A stretch of 7,149 nt of DNA from Chitinophagales bacterium (GTDB lineage: Bacteria > Bacteroidota > Bacteroidia > Chitinophagales > UBA2359): contig JAHDIA010000317.1 of the NCBI GenBank assembly GCA_020631035.1, positions 1 through 7,149 of the forward strand. Reading direction: 5' to 3'. The notes beneath the pieces were generated by a model. It was not told where the DNA came from. It worked only from the letters and a program-made list of their open reading frames with translations, and made no database searches. The position numbers were made by a program, and so were the translations under genes. Position 1 is the first letter of the stretch; every line of letters begins with the position of its first letter. This document shows positions 1 through 6,893 of this stretch, piece after piece.

Positions 1-27
1 AAAATCAGAAAATAAATTCCACTATCG

Positions 28-60
28 AAAGGCAAGTAGCAAATCTACTTGCCTTTTTTA
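28..60 (+). terminator. Intrinsic terminator of a gene left of the window
   Basis: A perfect 12-bp stem pairs 28-39 with 45-56 around a 5-base loop (40-44), and the descending arm runs straight into a T-rich tract (54-59). On + this is a textbook rho-independent terminator. Read on - the tail is only three T's, so it should act mainly on rightward transcription. No coding frame ending before it can be recognised in the first 27 bases, so the gene it serves lies outside the window. Confidence 0.8.
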
Positions 61-210
61 TATATAACCTACATTCAAGTAAGCTTTGTTTGGCAAAATA
101 GAAATCAAAGAAGTGTAGGATGTTGCGGATGGATAAACGCTTGTACAAAGCATAAAGCAGGCGTTGGCTAACCAGAGAGCACTGAGCCTTGTGGGACTTG
201 CGTTGCACAA

Positions 211-257
211 TAATAAAAAGAAAGATGCCATTTTTGCTAAAGCAAAAATGGCATCTT
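211..257 (-). terminator. Intrinsic terminator of the HMG-CoA reductase gene
   Basis: A 16-bp perfect inverted repeat pairs 222-237 with 242-257 around a 4-base loop. Read on -, the stem is followed by a T-rich stretch (complement of 211-221). It begins 30 bases beyond the reductase stop codon, the expected place for its terminator. The hairpin would also form on +, but there it is not followed by a T run. Confidence 0.8.
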
Positions 258-286
258 ATGATTACAATTAAACTTAAAATTTAATT

Positions 287-1834
287 TTATCTGTTTCGTC
301 CATATTGTTCGTGGCTAGACACCCAATCCGAAGAAGAAATGGCCGATGCCAAGGAAATTTCCCCTGCCAAAACGGCTCCTGCTACGATTTCGGCAAATTT
401 GTAAACCTTGTCCTTACCATAACAACCTAGCAATTCCAAACATTCTTTTTGGGTCGCAAGATTGGTTCCACCACCATAAGTTGCAACAATCAAGGACGGA
501 ATGGTCAATGAGATGTATAAGTCCCCTTCGTTGGTTAGTTCTGTATACATCACCCCTGCCGATGATTCAGAGACATTGGCAACATCTTGACCTGTGGCGA
601 TGAACATTGCTGTAATGGCATTTGCCGAATGCAAACCATTGTTGTTCGCACCTGACAAAATCGCTCCTATATTCGCAACACGGCTGTGGTAATCCAATTC
701 AGATGGATCAACCCGCATTTTTTGAATCAACACATCTCTTTTGACGGTTGCCTCAGCTGTAACGCGCTTACCTCTCGTACGCATAATATTGATTTGAGAG
801 GCTTTTTTGTCGGTAGCAAAATTGGACTCCAAATAAAACTTGGTAATTTTTTTATCGTAATTGTCCAAAATCCAACTACAAGCAGCAAAAGTTGCACGCC
901 CTACCATATTTTGACCTGCTGCATCGCCAGTGGTATAATTGAAGCGCAAGTAGGCAAATTTATTAGACAAATAAGTATCAATGTCTTTGAGGTGGGCAAC
1001 ACTTGAGGTTGCTTCTGCTTCACTAGCAATGCGCTTAAAATTGGCTTCGACCCAGTAAGAAAAATCTCTTGCTCCTCTAGAGTCATCGAAAATGAAAACA
1101 GGGGCACGTTGCATCGCATCTCCAATGATGGTACACTTGACACCTCCACTCAAATTGAGCACCTTTATACCTCTATTGTAGGAGGCGACCAATGTTCCTT
1201 CGGCAGTCGCCAATGGAATCAAGAATTGACCTTTTGCATGCTCTCCATTTACTTGCAATGGTCCCGCAAATCCTAGAGGTACTTGGGCTACTCCTGTAAA
1301 GTGTTCACAATTGCCTTGAGTAATGTGCGGGTCAAAAGAATACTTTTTGATGTGTTCCAATTTGGTACCTGTAAACTCTTCTACAAAATTTTGTCTTGCC
1401 TCAATGGCATTCTCCGAATAATCGTCTAAATCATTTCGGGGAATTTTAATACGATTAGGATCTACATTAGTAATTGAATCATCCACTGTAAATTTGAGTG
1501 TCCCAAAAGGACTTGCTTTGAAGGCTATTTCAATATCGTATTTCCCTTGTTCGAGTTCGGGAATTTTGCAAATTAAATTCAAGGTAGCACGCAACTGAAA
1601 GTCAACGGGATTTTCTTTGCTAACATCCCAAGGTTTTAAAAAAGTGTTTTCAGCTACTTCTAATTCTATGTCTTCCAATGGTACGTCTGTACCATCAATT
1701 TTAATGGATTGAATGCCTGTAACTTTAGCATTGCTCAATCTGTTTTTAAGGGAAAATTCGACTCCTCTTTCAGAGTTTTTGAGGCTCCCTTTGGTGTAAA
1801 GCTGCTTGAGCAGCAAACTTGATACTAACTGCAT
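287..1834 (-). CDS. Hydroxymethylglutaryl-CoA reductase, class I type, with extra N-terminal domain
   Basis: The 515-residue product should reduce HMG-CoA to mevalonate with NADPH, the committing step of the mevalonate route to isoprenoids. Residues about 165-510 carry the family motifs in order: an EHFTGVAQVPLGFAGP block (177-192), TAEG with catalytic Glu212, the cofactor motif GDAMQRAP (238-245), TGDAAGQNM (302-310), TDKK with the catalytic Lys at 343, GQD with Asp417, the GGGTN loop (454-458) and catalytic His508 in SSH. Both the DKK motif and the C-terminal His favour class I (biosynthetic, eukaryote/archaea-like) over class II. No membrane segments are visible, so it should be cytosolic. 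Residues about 1-125 are an unusual beta-rich extension, and only seven residues follow His508. The ATG at 1834 is the first in frame after an AT-rich leader without a Shine-Dalgarno site. It lies 95 bases after the dioxygenase gene and may be cotranscribed. Symbols in use are mvaA, hmgR and hmgA; the last also names homogentisate dioxygenase, so I leave the symbol blank. Confidence 0.95.
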   Translation of the reverse strand: MQLVSSLLLKQLYTKGSLKNSERGVEFSLKNRLSNAKVTGIQSIKIDGTDVPLEDIELEVAENTFLKPWDVSKENPVDFQLRATLNLICKIPELEQGKYDIEIAFKASPFGTLKFTVDDSITNVDPNRIKIPRNDLDDYSENAIEARQNFVEEFTGTKLEHIKKYSFDPHITQGNCEHFTGVAQVPLGFAGPLQVNGEHAKGQFLIPLATAEGTLVASYNRGIKVLNLSGGVKCTIIGDAMQRAPVFIFDDSRGARDFSYWVEANFKRIASEAEATSSVAHLKDIDTYLSNKFAYLRFNYTTGDAAGQNMVGRATFAACSWILDNYDKKITKFYLESNFATDKKASQINIMRTRGKRVTAEATVKRDVLIQKMRVDPSELDYHSRVANIGAILSGANNNGLHSANAITAMFIATGQDVANVSESSAGVMYTELTNEGDLYISLTIPSLIVATYGGGTNLATQKECLELLGCYGKDKVYKFAEIVAGAVLAGEISLASAISSSDWVSSHEQYGRNR

Positions 1835-1929
1835 TGGTTGGTATTTAATGAGTTTTTCTTCTGGGCAAATAAATGCTTTTACATCTCAAATATTTACCAC
1901 TTATAATATGGTTTCTTTTCTTTCTATTC

Positions 1930-3054
1930 TTATAAGTTTCCTCTCAAGGCTTGTTCTCTTTCGATGGCTTCAAAGAGGGCTTTAAAGTTGCCTTTCCCAA
2001 ATGATTTGGCTCCTTTACGCTGAATGATTTCGTAGAAAACGGTTGGGCGATCTTGAACGGGCTTAGTAAATATTTGTAGCAAATAACCTTCGTCGTCTCG
2101 ATCAACCAAAATGTTTAAATCTTTAAGCGGTTGAATGTCTTCTTCAATCGTCCCTACTCTATCCAATAAGTCATCGTAATAGTTGTCTGGGACATATAAG
2201 AACTCTACGCCTCTTCTTCTCAATTCGCCTACCGTGTGAACAATGTCATCGGTAGCAATGGCGATGTGTTGTACTCCTGCACCTCGGTAAAATTCAATGT
2301 ATTCTTCGATTTGTGATTTGCGTTTGCCCTCAGCAGGTTCATTGATGGGGAATTTGACATAACCATTTCCATTGGACACCACCTTGGACATCAAAGCGGT
2401 ATATTCTGTAGAGATGTCTTTGTCATCAAAGGTTATCAAGAGCTGAAAGCCCATTACTTTTTCGTAGAACTCTACCCATTCATTCATCTTGCCCAATTCA
2501 ACATTGCCTACACAGTGGTCAACATATTTGAGTCCAATGGGGGTAATGGGCATTTGGGATGCTGCTTTTTGGAAGCCTGGCATAAAGGCACCTTTGTAGT
2601 TTTTGCGCTCTACAAATTTGTGAATGGTGTCGCCATAAGTATGAATGGCTGCTACAACCACTTCACCAAATTCGTCTTCTAAGACCTGTGGTTCGCTGTG
2701 TACCTTGGCACCTCTTTTGACAGTTTCTTCAAAAGATTTGCGGGCATCGTCTACCCACAATGCCAATACTTTGACGCCATCTCCGTGGTGATTGACGTGG
2801 CTGTTGACTTCGCCATCTGGGTGCAATCCAGAGGTCAATACCAAACGAATTTTGTCTTGTTGCAAGACATAAGATGCTCTGTCACGCAAACCTGTTTCTG
2901 GTCCAGCGTAAGCAACCAATTCGTAACCAAATGCTATTTGGTAATAATAGGCTGATTGCTTGGCATTGCCGACATAGAACTCGATGTGGTCGGTTCCGTT
3001 GAGTGGCAAAAAGTCTTCGGTTGCGGTGGTTTTATTTAATTCTTCTGTTATCAT
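1930..3054 (-). CDS. hppD: 4-hydroxyphenylpyruvate dioxygenase
   Basis: This 374-residue non-haem Fe(II) enzyme converts 4-hydroxyphenylpyruvate and O2 to homogentisate and CO2, the second step of tyrosine catabolism after transamination. Two vicinal-oxygen-chelate domains are visible. The N-terminal one starts at LNGTDHIEFYVGN (18-30). The catalytic C-terminal one starts at LKYVDHCVGNV (175-185). The 2-His-1-Glu iron triad is readable as His180, His263 (GVQHIAI) and Glu342 (FYEIIQR). The C-terminal helix GNFKALFEAIE (355-365), which closes the active site in this family, is intact. The length is normal for bacterial members. The related enzyme hydroxymandelate synthase shares the fold, but the adjacent homogentisate dioxygenase gene makes the HPPD role much more likely. 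The gene lies 299 bases downstream of that gene on the same strand. I see no convincing promoter in the repeat-rich gap, so cotranscription is plausible. Confidence 0.96.
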   Translation of the reverse strand: MITEELNKTTATEDFLPLNGTDHIEFYVGNAKQSAYYYQIAFGYELVAYAGPETGLRDRASYVLQQDKIRLVLTSGLHPDGEVNSHVNHHGDGVKVLALWVDDARKSFEETVKRGAKVHSEPQVLEDEFGEVVVAAIHTYGDTIHKFVERKNYKGAFMPGFQKAASQMPITPIGLKYVDHCVGNVELGKMNEWVEFYEKVMGFQLLITFDDKDISTEYTALMSKVVSNGNGYVKFPINEPAEGKRKSQIEEYIEFYRGAGVQHIAIATDDIVHTVGELRRRGVEFLYVPDNYYDDLLDRVGTIEEDIQPLKDLNILVDRDDEGYLLQIFTKPVQDRPTVFYEIIQRKGAKSFGKGNFKALFEAIEREQALRGNL

Positions 3055-3105
3055 TGAACTAATTATTATCTATTGGTCAATTTTATTTTGTTACGCCCAT
3101 TGATT

Positions 3106-3136
3106 TGCCCATTTTCGGGGTGGGCGAAATATTTTT
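3106..3136 (+). repeat. 31-bp intergenic repeat, copy 1
   Basis: This is the first of three nearly identical 31-bp units in the spacer between the two dioxygenase genes. The shared core is ATTTTCGGGG-Y-GGGCGAAATATTTTT. Inside each unit GCCCA can pair with TGGGC, or TTTCG with CGAAA, so two small hairpins are mutually exclusive. The orientation is the same in all copies. The function is unknown. Confidence 0.9.
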
Positions 3137-3155
3137 TACTCCTACATTATGCGCC

Positions 3156-3186
3156 TGCTCATTTTCGGGGTGGGCGAAATATTTTT
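3156..3186 (+). repeat. 31-bp intergenic repeat, copy 2
   Basis: This second copy starts exactly 50 bases after copy 1 and differs from it by one base, a T for C at 3159. It is preceded by the 8-base word TACTCCTA (3137-3144), which also precedes copy 3 (3271-3278), so the duplicated segment probably extends beyond the 31-bp core. Confidence 0.9.
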
Positions 3187-3243
3187 CGCCCTACTGGTTT
3201 TGTTTGTTTTTGATTGGGACGGAACGTTTATTTTTCAAACCTT

Positions 3244-3259
3244 TCCCGATTTATCGGGA
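3244..3259. repeat. Short palindrome in the dioxygenase spacer
   Basis: TCCCGAT at 3244-3250 and ATCGGGA at 3253-3259 form a perfect 7-bp inverted repeat separated by two T's. It lies between repeat copies 2 and 3. The two-base gap makes it a tight hairpin or a near-palindromic protein site. No T-run follows on either strand, so it is not a terminator. Confidence 0.6.
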
Positions 3260-3280
3260 TTATCCGCTTCTACTCCTAAT

Positions 3281-3311
3281 TGCCCATTTTCGGGGCGGGC
3301 GAAATATTTTT
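3281..3311 (+). repeat. 31-bp intergenic repeat, copy 3
   Basis: This third copy starts 125 bases after copy 2. It differs from copy 1 by a single base, C for T in the GGGGYGGGC core. Because of that substitution the GCCCA/TGGGC hairpin of copy 1 changes to a pairing over GCCC/GGGC, while the TTTCG/CGAAA alternative is kept. It runs directly into the next repeat family at 3311. Confidence 0.9.
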
Positions 3312-3383
3312 GCCTGTTTTGTGTTCGGGCAACCATAAAGGATGCCCCTACGATTATGTGTCCGTTTTGGGTTCAGGCAACCA
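3311..3383 (+). repeat. Degenerate tandem repeat reaching into the homogentisate dioxygenase 3' end
   Basis: About 25 bases starting at 3311 recur at 3359 with four or five differences; the shared word is GTTC-R-GGCAACCA. The offset is 48 bases. The first copy feeds into an imperfect hairpin, GGGCAACC (3327-3334) with GGATGCCC (3340-3347), with one mismatch and loop ATAAA. The second copy lies inside the dioxygenase gene and encodes part of its last residues (WLPEPKTDT region). Confidence 0.65.
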
Positions 3384-4529
3384 CGATTTGAAATATTCTT
3401 TGTCTTCAATTTCAACGGCCGCTTGTGTCAATTGCAATGGTCTAAAGGTGTCTACCATCACGGCTAATTCGTGGGTTTCTTTGGCCCCTATGCTTTTTTC
3501 TACGGTTCCTGGGTGGGGTCCGTGTGGGACGCCTCCTGGGTGTAGGGTAATCATTCCTCTTGTAACGTGCTTGCGGCTCATAAAATCGCCATCTACATAA
3601 TACAGCACCTCGTCTGAATCTATATTGCTGTGATTGTAAGGCGCAGGAATGGACAAGGGATGGTAATCAAATAAACGGGGAACAAAGGAACAAACCACAT
3701 AGCCACCTGCTGCAAATGTTTGGTGAACAGGTGGTGGTTGGTGAATCCTACCCGTAATTGGCTCGAAATCGTGTATCGACAAGGCATAAGGATAATTGCA
3801 TCCGTCCCAACCAACTACATCAAATGGGTGAAAAGCGTAGTAGTATGGATAGATTTGCTGTTGCTTCTTTACCTTAATCATAAACTCGCCTTTCTCATCG
3901 TGTGTCTCCAATTCCATTGGCACTTTGATGTCTCTTTCACAATAAGGCGAATGCTCCAACAATTGTCCATGTTTGTTGACATACCGCTTTGGATAGCTAA
4001 TTGGACTAAAGGATTCGACTATAAACAAGCGATTGTCTGCTGTATCAAAATCTATTTGATAGATCGTTCCTCTTGGAATAACCAAATAATCTCCATATTC
4101 AAAAGGAATGTTGCCATACATTGTTCGAAGCGTACCAGAACCTTCATGTACAAAAATCATCTCGTCAGCATCGGCATTTTTATAGAAATAGTCCCTTAGA
4201 GATTCTTGAGGTGATGCAAGAACGATGTGTAGGTCGTTGTTGACCAATACAGGAATCCTGCTTTCTAGAAAATCTTTGGTAGGTGCGACTTTGAATCCTT
4301 GAAAACTGCGGTGGCACAATTGTTTGGACAAGGCAACTTTGGGCTCTACCGAATAAGCATCCTCCACCTTGGTAATCATGGTGGGTGGATTGTGGCGATA
4401 AAGTGTAGAATAATTGTCAGAGAAGCCTTCTGTCGAAAAGAGTTCTTCAGAAAAGAGGGTGCCATCCTCTTTTCTAAATTGTGTATGTCTTTTTTGCGGA
4501 AACTTCCCCAATTTATGATAATGTGGCAT
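3354..4529 (-). CDS. hmgA: Homogentisate 1,2-dioxygenase
   Basis: The 391-residue product should open the ring of homogentisate with O2 to give maleylacetoacetate, the step after HPPD in tyrosine breakdown. The N-terminus is family-typical (MPHYHKLGKFPQKRHTQFRK). The cupin-fold catalytic region is clear: WDGCNYPYALSIHDFEP (241-257), HQTFAAGGYVVCSFVPRL (269-286), then NHSNIDSDEVLYYV (299-312) and HPGGVPHGPHPG (330-341). By analogy with characterised homogentisate dioxygenases the Fe(II) ligands should be His300, Glu307 and His336. The spacing from His300 to Glu307 is one residue longer than in the human enzyme (H335/E341). At 391 residues it is shorter than the usual 430-445, as expected for a compact bacterial form. 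The ATG at 4529 matches the conserved N-terminus. The last few codons overlap a degenerate repeat. Maleylacetoacetate isomerase and fumarylacetoacetase are not in the window. Confidence 0.95.
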   Translation of the reverse strand: MPHYHKLGKFPQKRHTQFRKEDGTLFSEELFSTEGFSDNYSTLYRHNPPTMITKVEDAYSVEPKVALSKQLCHRSFQGFKVAPTKDFLESRIPVLVNNDLHIVLASPQESLRDYFYKNADADEMIFVHEGSGTLRTMYGNIPFEYGDYLVIPRGTIYQIDFDTADNRLFIVESFSPISYPKRYVNKHGQLLEHSPYCERDIKVPMELETHDEKGEFMIKVKKQQQIYPYYYAFHPFDVVGWDGCNYPYALSIHDFEPITGRIHQPPPVHQTFAAGGYVVCSFVPRLFDYHPLSIPAPYNHSNIDSDEVLYYVDGDFMSRKHVTRGMITLHPGGVPHGPHPGTVEKSIGAKETHELAVMVDTFRPLQLTQAAVEIEDKEYFKSWLPEPKTDT

Positions 4530-4583
4530 ATTTTTGTGTTACATTTTGCAATATCGTTTTCTATAATAAGTTGGAATTAACAA

Positions 4584-4612
4584 CAAATTAATACATTGGG
4601 ATAAGTTACAAA
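4584..4612 (-). promoter_or_regulatory. Candidate promoter for the tyrosine-catabolism genes
   Basis: Read on -, TTTG (4612-4609) is followed after 17 bases by TTAATTTG (4591-4584). This matches the Bacteroidota pattern TTTG...TAnnTTTG with one mismatch in the -7 element. It lies about 55 bases upstream of the homogentisate dioxygenase start. The surroundings are very AT-rich, so chance matches are likely and the call is weak. Confidence 0.3.
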
Positions 4613-4656
4613 ATATTTTTACTACAAAAATTATAATTGTAAATTATTTCCCTTTT

Positions 4657-4692
4657 TTTGTTGGCAAGAATTACATTTTAAGCTTACTTTTG
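4657..4692 (+). promoter_or_regulatory. Candidate Bacteroidota-type promoter facing the protease gene
   Basis: TACTTTTG at 4685-4692 matches the Bacteroidota -7 consensus TAnnTTTG exactly. TTTG (4657-4660) and TTGG (4661-4664) lie upstream, the latter at 20-base spacing, as expected of a -33 element. A 6-bp inverted repeat GCTTAC/GTAAGC (4682-4687, 4692-4697) overlaps the -7 element and could be an operator. Transcription from here would give a leader of about 250 bases containing the long palindrome upstream of the protease. Between 4698 and 4770 I see nothing further. Confidence 0.5.
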
Positions 4693-4774
4693 TAAGCCCA
4701 TAGCTATTCCTCTCGTCCCATTACTCCACTCCATATCATTATCAACACATCTCCTCTATTAATTTTGTTATTAA

Positions 4775-4931
4775 GGAATGGTTAAATAATAAGTTCCTTG
4801 TTTTTGGCAATGAGATTTTTTGACCTACAAGGAAAAAAACGCAGTCCTAGCAGAGCTAAGGCGAGTATTTTTGACGTAGTAGGTCGGAAAATGTCGCCGC
4901 CAAAATCGGGAAGTTATTTTTTTATCATTCC
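4775..4931. mobile_element. MITE-like long imperfect palindrome
   Basis: The two ends are inverted repeats. GGAATGGTTAAATAATAAG (4775-4793) is the reverse complement of 4913-4931 with about five mismatches. The symmetry then continues inward: TTTTGGC (4802-4808) pairs with GCCAAAA (4899-4905), 4812-4828 pairs with 4879-4895 (14 of 17, two of the three differences being G-U compatible in RNA), and CCTAGC/GCTAAGG lies near the apex (4846-4860). TAA directly flanks both ends (4772-4774 and 4932-4934), as a 3-bp target duplication would. No protein is encoded inside. It may be a non-autonomous transposon relic or a long structured leader RNA. The right end is 24 bases before the protease ATG. The perfect TATTTTTG box at 4866-4873 could act as a -7 element but lacks a -33 partner. 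Confidence 0.6.
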
Positions 4932-4955
4932 TAAAAGACATTTTTTGATACAATT

Positions 4956-6821
4956 ATGAATACAAACAACTTTACAAAAAATGGACTGCTTTACTTTATA
5001 ATGAGTCTAATATTTCTAGCGGAATGTGAGTGGATTATTGCCCAAAAATCTTGTGGGTCTACTCAACAGTGGCAACAAGAGCGCATCCAAAACGATGCAA
5101 GCTATGCCAAACACGTCAAAGACTGGAAAAACAAAGTGGATGTACTAAAATTACAAAAATCGCCTACTTGTGAAAATGGCCCTATTGTCATACCTGTAGC
5201 CATTCATTTTGAAGCGGGAATCGTTCCTGATTCTAGTCAAACTTGTGCCATTGAATTGGCTATGGAGCAAATAGCAACAATCAATGAAGAGTTTAGCGGA
5301 ATAGATTCAGACAATGCAATCTATGCCAATTTTGAAAGTTGTTTGGGAACCTCTATTGGAGATGCTTGTATCTCATTTTGTATTGCGAGTAGCAATCACC
5401 CCAATGGATATGGTTTGGAGGAAGGTGATTTGGCAATTACATTTGGGCAGGTCGATTTTGACAACAAAAGCCCTTATGCCGATTTTGTTCCCCTAGATAC
5501 CAATTGGGCAACTTATTTGAATATTTTTGTGGGCGACATTCCCATTGCAGGACAAGCAGGTGGCATTCCAGGCAGGGGCAATGGTGATGGAGTTGCCATC
5601 AACCCTTGTGTATTTGGTACGGGTAATATTATCTGTGACGATTTTAACAATACCAGCAATTGTAGTGGTGATCTTTATACAGAAGGAGAAACATTGACCC
5701 ATGAATTGGGGCATTATTTAGGCTTGTTTCACATTTGGGGAGACAGTCAATGCATATTGGACGATTATATTGCCGACACCCCACCAATGAACAATTCGTA
5801 CAATGGCTTTATAGGTTGCGCTAGCCATAGCACTTGTGATGATTTGCCTTCTTCTTGTGGTTCTCCCGATATGTATATGAACTATATGTCTTATGTAGGC
5901 GATCCATGTATGTATATGTTTTCTTTTGAGCAGACAAATGTAATGTATGCTACTGCCCAATATTGGGGCTTGAGTAATGATTTACCCATTATGTGTGGTG
6001 GAACTGGCAAAGGCATTGGCAATATTGCCGTTCAAGTACGATTGATGCTACAAGGTCCCTTGGAAGCAAGTACAGAAACAGGAAACAACAGTGGCTATTT
6101 GATGAGAGATGATCTTAGAACAGCCAATTACATTCCCATTCAAGAACCTTATGCTGAAATGCTTGATTTTGCTCACAAAGGCAATGAATTTATTGGACTT
6201 GGCGTAACGAATATTGAAGGACACAATGCAATAGTCGATTGGGTTTTGCTCGAATTGCGTACTCCTGATGACATTGGTGCTCCCTTCGCTACCAGAGCGG
6301 CTTTGTTGCAAAGAGATGGCGATGTGGTTGATATGGACGGTATTTCGCCTGTGACTTTCCCAATTGCTTCAGGCGATTATTATGTTGTTGCTCAGCATCG
6401 AAATCATTTGGGTGTCATGACAGCAACAAGTCTTACATTTGATGGCAGCAATATTCCATTCATTGATTTTAGCAATCCCACTACCCAATGTTATGGACAA
6501 CATGCGACTATGCCAATGGGGGACATCAAAGCTCTTTGGTGTGGGGATACCAATACCAATCGTCAAATCATTTTCCAAGGGGTTGCCAATGATCCCAACC
6601 AAATATTTTTTGAAGTGTTGACAGCACCAGAGAATTTAAGTACCCTCCAAATCAATTACATTATGGACGCCTATTCCCAAGGCGATTTGGATATGGATGG
6701 TCAGACCATTTACCAAGGAATTGGGAATGATTTGAATTGTATCTTTTTCAATGTTTTGACCCATCCCAACAATGGTGACCTCAATATGGGTTTTATCATT
6801 GAGGAACAGATTCCGAAATGA
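4956..6821 (+). CDS. Secreted M43-type zinc metalloprotease with duplicated dockerin-like tail
   Basis: This 621-residue protein is probably an exported endopeptidase. A hydrophobic segment (about 11-22) ending near IIAQ (27-30) suggests a Sec signal peptide, although Glu23 and Glu25 are unusual there. The catalytic domain (about 75-345) has HELGHYLGLFH at 249-259, giving zinc ligands His249, His253 and His259 and catalytic Glu250. A Met-turn region NYMSY (309-313) and several Cys follow, the pattern of M43 (pappalysin/cytophagalysin) peptidases. Residues about 355-495 form a separate module with AIVDWVLLELR (425-435), LLQRDGDVVDMDG (450-462) and HRNHLGVMTA (481-490), which I recognise as a recurrent module of secreted Bacteroidota proteins. 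Residues 530-558 and 576-604 are a duplicated unit (16 of 29 identical) of the form GDxxxxxQxI-F/Y-QGxxND. The second has a calcium-type DLDMDG loop; in the first it is degraded to DTNTNR. No standard type IX sorting domain is recognisable. The substrate is unknown. The start is the first in-frame ATG, without a Shine-Dalgarno site. Confidence 0.85.
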   Translation: MNTNNFTKNGLLYFIMSLIFLAECEWIIAQKSCGSTQQWQQERIQNDASYAKHVKDWKNKVDVLKLQKSPTCENGPIVIPVAIHFEAGIVPDSSQTCAIELAMEQIATINEEFSGIDSDNAIYANFESCLGTSIGDACISFCIASSNHPNGYGLEEGDLAITFGQVDFDNKSPYADFVPLDTNWATYLNIFVGDIPIAGQAGGIPGRGNGDGVAINPCVFGTGNIICDDFNNTSNCSGDLYTEGETLTHELGHYLGLFHIWGDSQCILDDYIADTPPMNNSYNGFIGCASHSTCDDLPSSCGSPDMYMNYMSYVGDPCMYMFSFEQTNVMYATAQYWGLSNDLPIMCGGTGKGIGNIAVQVRLMLQGPLEASTETGNNSGYLMRDDLRTANYIPIQEPYAEMLDFAHKGNEFIGLGVTNIEGHNAIVDWVLLELRTPDDIGAPFATRAALLQRDGDVVDMDGISPVTFPIASGDYYVVAQHRNHLGVMTATSLTFDGSNIPFIDFSNPTTQCYGQHATMPMGDIKALWCGDTNTNRQIIFQGVANDPNQIFFEVLTAPENLSTLQINYIMDAYSQGDLDMDGQTIYQGIGNDLNCIFFNVLTHPNNGDLNMGFIIEEQIPK

Positions 6822-6893
6822 TAAGATGATATGGATTGGGAGCAAGTGTTGTGGTACTTCGTCGCTACTCATTTGCTTGCTATCCGCTTTTAG

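Noticed and set aside
5..208. A 67-residue minus-strand open frame left of the reductase terminator
   Set aside because: It runs through the + terminator stem at 28-60, has no leader signals or recognisable domain, and lies in a spacer between two terminators. It resembles small spurious frames that arise from intergenic repeats.
3106..3311. Possible mini CRISPR array
   Set aside because: Three direct repeats exist, but the gaps between them are 19 and 94 bases, the unit is AT-tailed, and no cas gene is present.
3105..3391. Overlapping plus-strand frames starting MPIFG in the dioxygenase spacer
   Set aside because: Their similar beginnings come from the 31-bp DNA repeat being translated in different frames. 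They are not paralogous peptides.
4866..4873. TATTTTTG as the protease promoter -7 element
   Set aside because: It matches the box, but no TTG or TTTG lies at the right distance upstream, and it is inside the palindrome arm, so the match may be coincidental.
5010..5045. Possible lipoprotein signal (LAEC at residues 21-24 of the protease)
   Set aside because: Glu sits immediately before the Cys, which does not fit the lipobox requirement for a small residue. An ordinary signal peptidase site near IIAQ is more likely, though the acidic residues make this signal peptide atypical.
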